A stretch of DNA of 64,000 nucleotides, taken from the NCBI RefSeq assembly GCF_002849715.1, contig NZ_CP018863.1, positions 310,001 through 374,000 on the forward strand, read 5' to 3'. How positions within the stretch are numbered: the stretch's first letter is position 1; every line of letters begins with the position of its first letter. The notes beneath the pieces were generated by a model. The model was not told the origin of the DNA and ran no database searches. It saw nothing but the letters and a program-made list of their open reading frames with translations. The translations under genes were made by a program, and so were the position numbers. This DNA is from Arthrobacter crystallopoietes (GTDB lineage: Bacteria; Actinomycetota; Actinomycetes; Actinomycetales; Micrococcaceae). Shown piece by piece: positions 62,099 through 64,000 of this stretch.

Positions 62099-62249
62099 CT
62101 GCTGTTCCGGTGTATCGATTTTTTGCCTCTGCAGCAGGCGCATGCAGCGTCAGGGGTGCCCTCGTCAGTGGAGTTGCCTAGAATCGAAGGGAGCCCGACG
62201 GTGCGCTCTGGAGACGATCGGCAATTCCCGCGACGAAAGTTGGACCTGA

Positions 62250-63278
62250 GTGAAAATCGGCATCATGACCAGCGGTGGCGACTGCCCCGGCCTGAACGCG
62301 GTGATCCGCGGCGTTGTGCTCAAAGGCATCAAGTCCCATGACCACGAGTTTGTCGGCTTCCTCGATGGCTGGCGGGGCGTCGTCGACGGGGACATTATCG
62401 AACTGCCCCGCCAGCGCGTGCGCGGCATTTCCAAACAGGGCGGAACCATCCTCGGTACCTCCCGCACCAATCCCTACGACGGACCCAACGGCGGTCCGGA
62501 GAACATTGCGGCCACGCTGGACCGCCTGGATGTGGATGCGCTCATCGCCATCGGCGGGGAAGGGACCTTGGCGGGCGCTCGTGAACTGACGGACGCGGGC
62601 CTGCCGATTGTCGGAGTGCCGAAAACCATCGACAATGACCTTGACGCCACGGACTACTCGTTTGGTTTCGATACAGCCGTCCAGATCGCCACCGAGGCCA
62701 TCGACCGGCTGCGCACCACCGGTGAATCGCACCACCGGTGCATGATCGCCGAGGTCATGGGCCGCCACGTCGGTTGGATTGCCCTGCACGCCGGGATGGC
62801 TTCCGGCGCCCATGCCATCCTCATTCCGGAGCAGAAGGTGAGCACCGCCCAGGTCGCCGAGTGGGTCCGCGAGGCTCACGACCGCGGCCGTGCCCCCTTG
62901 GTAGTGGTGGCCGAAGGCTGGGTTCCGGAGGGCGACGCCGAGCCCTGGGCCGAACGCGGCACGGACGCTTCCGGCCGTCCCCGGCTGGGCGGCATCGGTG
63001 AACACCTCGCGCCGGAAATCGAGGCCCTGACCGGCATCGAAACCCGGGCCGCGACCTTGGGCCATATCCAGCGCGGCGGCGTTCCCTCGGCCTATGACCG
63101 CGTCCTGGCCACCCGGCTCGGCATGGCTGCCGTCGACGCCGTTTCGGACAAACGCTGGGGAACCATGGTCTCCCTGCACGGCACCGACGTCGTCGTTGTT
63201 CCGTTCGAAGAGGCGCTCGGAAACCTGAAGACCGTGCCGCAGCACCGCTACGACGAGGCGGCAGTTCTCTTTGGCTGA
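62250..63278 (+). CDS. pfkA: 6-phosphofructokinase (ATP-dependent, actinobacterial clade)
   Basis: 342 residues. IMTSGGDCPGLNAVIRG, IGGEGTLAGA, VPKTIDNDLDATDYSFGFDTAV, MGRHVGWIALHAG and HIQRGGVPSAYDR (in parts). Gly in GGEGT (position 104 in E. coli numbering) favours ATP over pyrophosphate, while Lys in PKTIDND is typical of this actinobacterial group. GTG start at 62250. Committed step of glycolysis. Confidence 0.95.
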   Translation: MKIGIMTSGGDCPGLNAVIRGVVLKGIKSHDHEFVGFLDGWRGVVDGDIIELPRQRVRGISKQGGTILGTSRTNPYDGPNGGPENIAATLDRLDVDALIAIGGEGTLAGARELTDAGLPIVGVPKTIDNDLDATDYSFGFDTAVQIATEAIDRLRTTGESHHRCMIAEVMGRHVGWIALHAGMASGAHAILIPEQKVSTAQVAEWVREAHDRGRAPLVVVAEGWVPEGDAEPWAERGTDASGRPRLGGIGEHLAPEIEALTGIETRAATLGHIQRGGVPSAYDRVLATRLGMAAVDAVSDKRWGTMVSLHGTDVVVVPFEEALGNLKTVPQHRYDEAAVLFG

Positions 63279-63314
63279 GCCGGTCAGGAACTGGGTAGAT
63301 GTAGGGTGGCAAAC

Positions 63315-64000
63315 ATGAAACTGGACTCAGGCACCGCGGATATTGTGATGCTGGCCTGGGCACGCATGCTCGGCTTCGAGGATTCCGCCTTCGCGTCGCC
63401 GTCGGGCCGGTTGACCCGGATAGACAACGACGCCGACACCCTCACCTTTGTGCGGCTGTTCGGCAGATCGGCGCTGGTCGGTCCGGAATGGGCCGTGGAG
63501 GCCGCGGCAGGCCATACCGACGCCGAGCTGGCCGAGTACCAGACGCTGCTCCAGCTGACCAAGGGCCACGGCGGCCACGGCCTGGGCAAGTCCCGGCTGT
63601 ACTTTGCCGATGACCTGCCGATGGTCCAGCCGGACGAGGAAGTCACGGTTTCCACCGCCGTTCAGGACGCCTCCCGGCTGGAGTCGCTGTGCCCGCCGGA
63701 TGACATCCACGAGGTGGCACTCACCGCGATGGACAAGTCCTTTGTCCTGGTCAACGGAACCGAACCCATAGCCGGCTCCGGTTACAAAGAGTGGCAGCAG
63801 ATCCTGGGCCATATCGGGGTGCTGACCGCGCCGAGATACCGCCAGCGCGGGATCGGAACGTTGATCGGGGCCATTGCCGGCCACGAGGCGCTCACGGCCG
63901 GACTCATCCCGCAATGGCGCTGCCACGAAACCAACGAGGCCTCTCGCGCCACCGCGCTGGCACTGGGCTTCATTGAATCCGGCACACAGACGTCTGCCCA
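63315..64000 (+). CDS. GNAT-family N-acetyltransferase (3' part outside window)
   Basis: 228 codons from the ATG at 63315 to the window edge, no stop. The acetyl-CoA loop is in VLTAPRYRQRGIGTLIGAIAG; CHETNEASRATALALGFIESG is the GNAT C-terminal motif. The first 110 residues are a poorly conserved N-domain, as in FR47-like two-domain acetyltransferases. Substrate unknown. 36 bases after pfkA. Confidence 0.85.
   Translation, partial: MKLDSGTADIVMLAWARMLGFEDSAFASPSGRLTRIDNDADTLTFVRLFGRSALVGPEWAVEAAAGHTDAELAEYQTLLQLTKGHGGHGLGKSRLYFADDLPMVQPDEEVTVSTAVQDASRLESLCPPDDIHEVALTAMDKSFVLVNGTEPIAGSGYKEWQQILGHIGVLTAPRYRQRGIGTLIGAIAGHEALTAGLIPQWRCHETNEASRATALALGFIESGTQTSA

Overview
High-GC actinobacterial chromosome. 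The long acidic N-terminal extension of NusG, the Arg/Gly-rich extension of S5, the tRNA-Trp-secE-nusG-rplK-rplA order, the intrinsic terminators with poor U-tracts and the PspC-type sensor kinase all fit Micrococcaceae (Arthrobacter and relatives). This placement comes from protein and gene-order recognition only; no search was run. No rRNA gene, insertion sequence, prophage or CRISPR array was seen.

Layout. 1-1403: an ECF-like sigma factor that runs off the left edge, directly behind a secreted peptidase-inhibitor-I36-type protein. 1742-14597 (minus): map, adk, secY, then the spc cluster (rplO, rpmD, rpsE, rplR, rplF, rpsH, rplE, rplX, rplN) and the S10 cluster (rpsQ to rpsJ). A hairpin separates rpsQ from rplN, another precedes secY, and rpsN is missing from its usual place. 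15138-21216: a GH1 beta-glucosidase, a 1254-residue polytopic membrane protein with a 46-residue companion, and a VOC protein. 21375-25837 (minus): tuf, fusA, rpsG, rpsL.

26103-31300 (minus): two tandem acyltransferase-3/SGNH genes, the downstream one frameshifted, then an IclR regulator. 31336-39441 (minus) is a complete protocatechuate branch of the beta-ketoadipate pathway in metabolic order: pobA (4-hydroxybenzoate to protocatechuate), pcaH/pcaG (ring cleavage), pcaB, pcaD, pcaC, then pcaF, pcaI, pcaJ (thiolysis and CoA transfer). IclR regulators flank both ends. Inverted repeats sharing TGTTCGC lie before pobA, overlapping a predicted -35, and before pcaF. This catabolic island lies between rpoC and rpsL.

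40432-47958 (minus): rpoC and rpoB, with a complex rpoB leader. 48474-50156 (plus): a thiolase and a YbaK-type deacylase. 50232-56243 (minus): rplL and rplJ with an attenuator-like leader, a double-GNAT gene, rplA and rplK, nusG, secE and tRNA-Trp, with one plus-strand membrane gene between. 56538-57746: a class I aminotransferase. 57831-62002: a response regulator and PspC-type histidine kinase divergent from a three-gene PspC membrane-protein operon, probably one envelope-stress system. 62250-64000: pfkA and a GNAT gene cut by the right edge.

Overall, core transcription, translation and secretion genes are on the minus strand and are interrupted by accessory modules. The most interesting non-textbook elements are the pob/pca regulatory sites, the PspC sensor system with phased TCAGGG repeats, the giant membrane protein pair, the rpoB leader repeats and the acyltransferase duplication with one frameshift.
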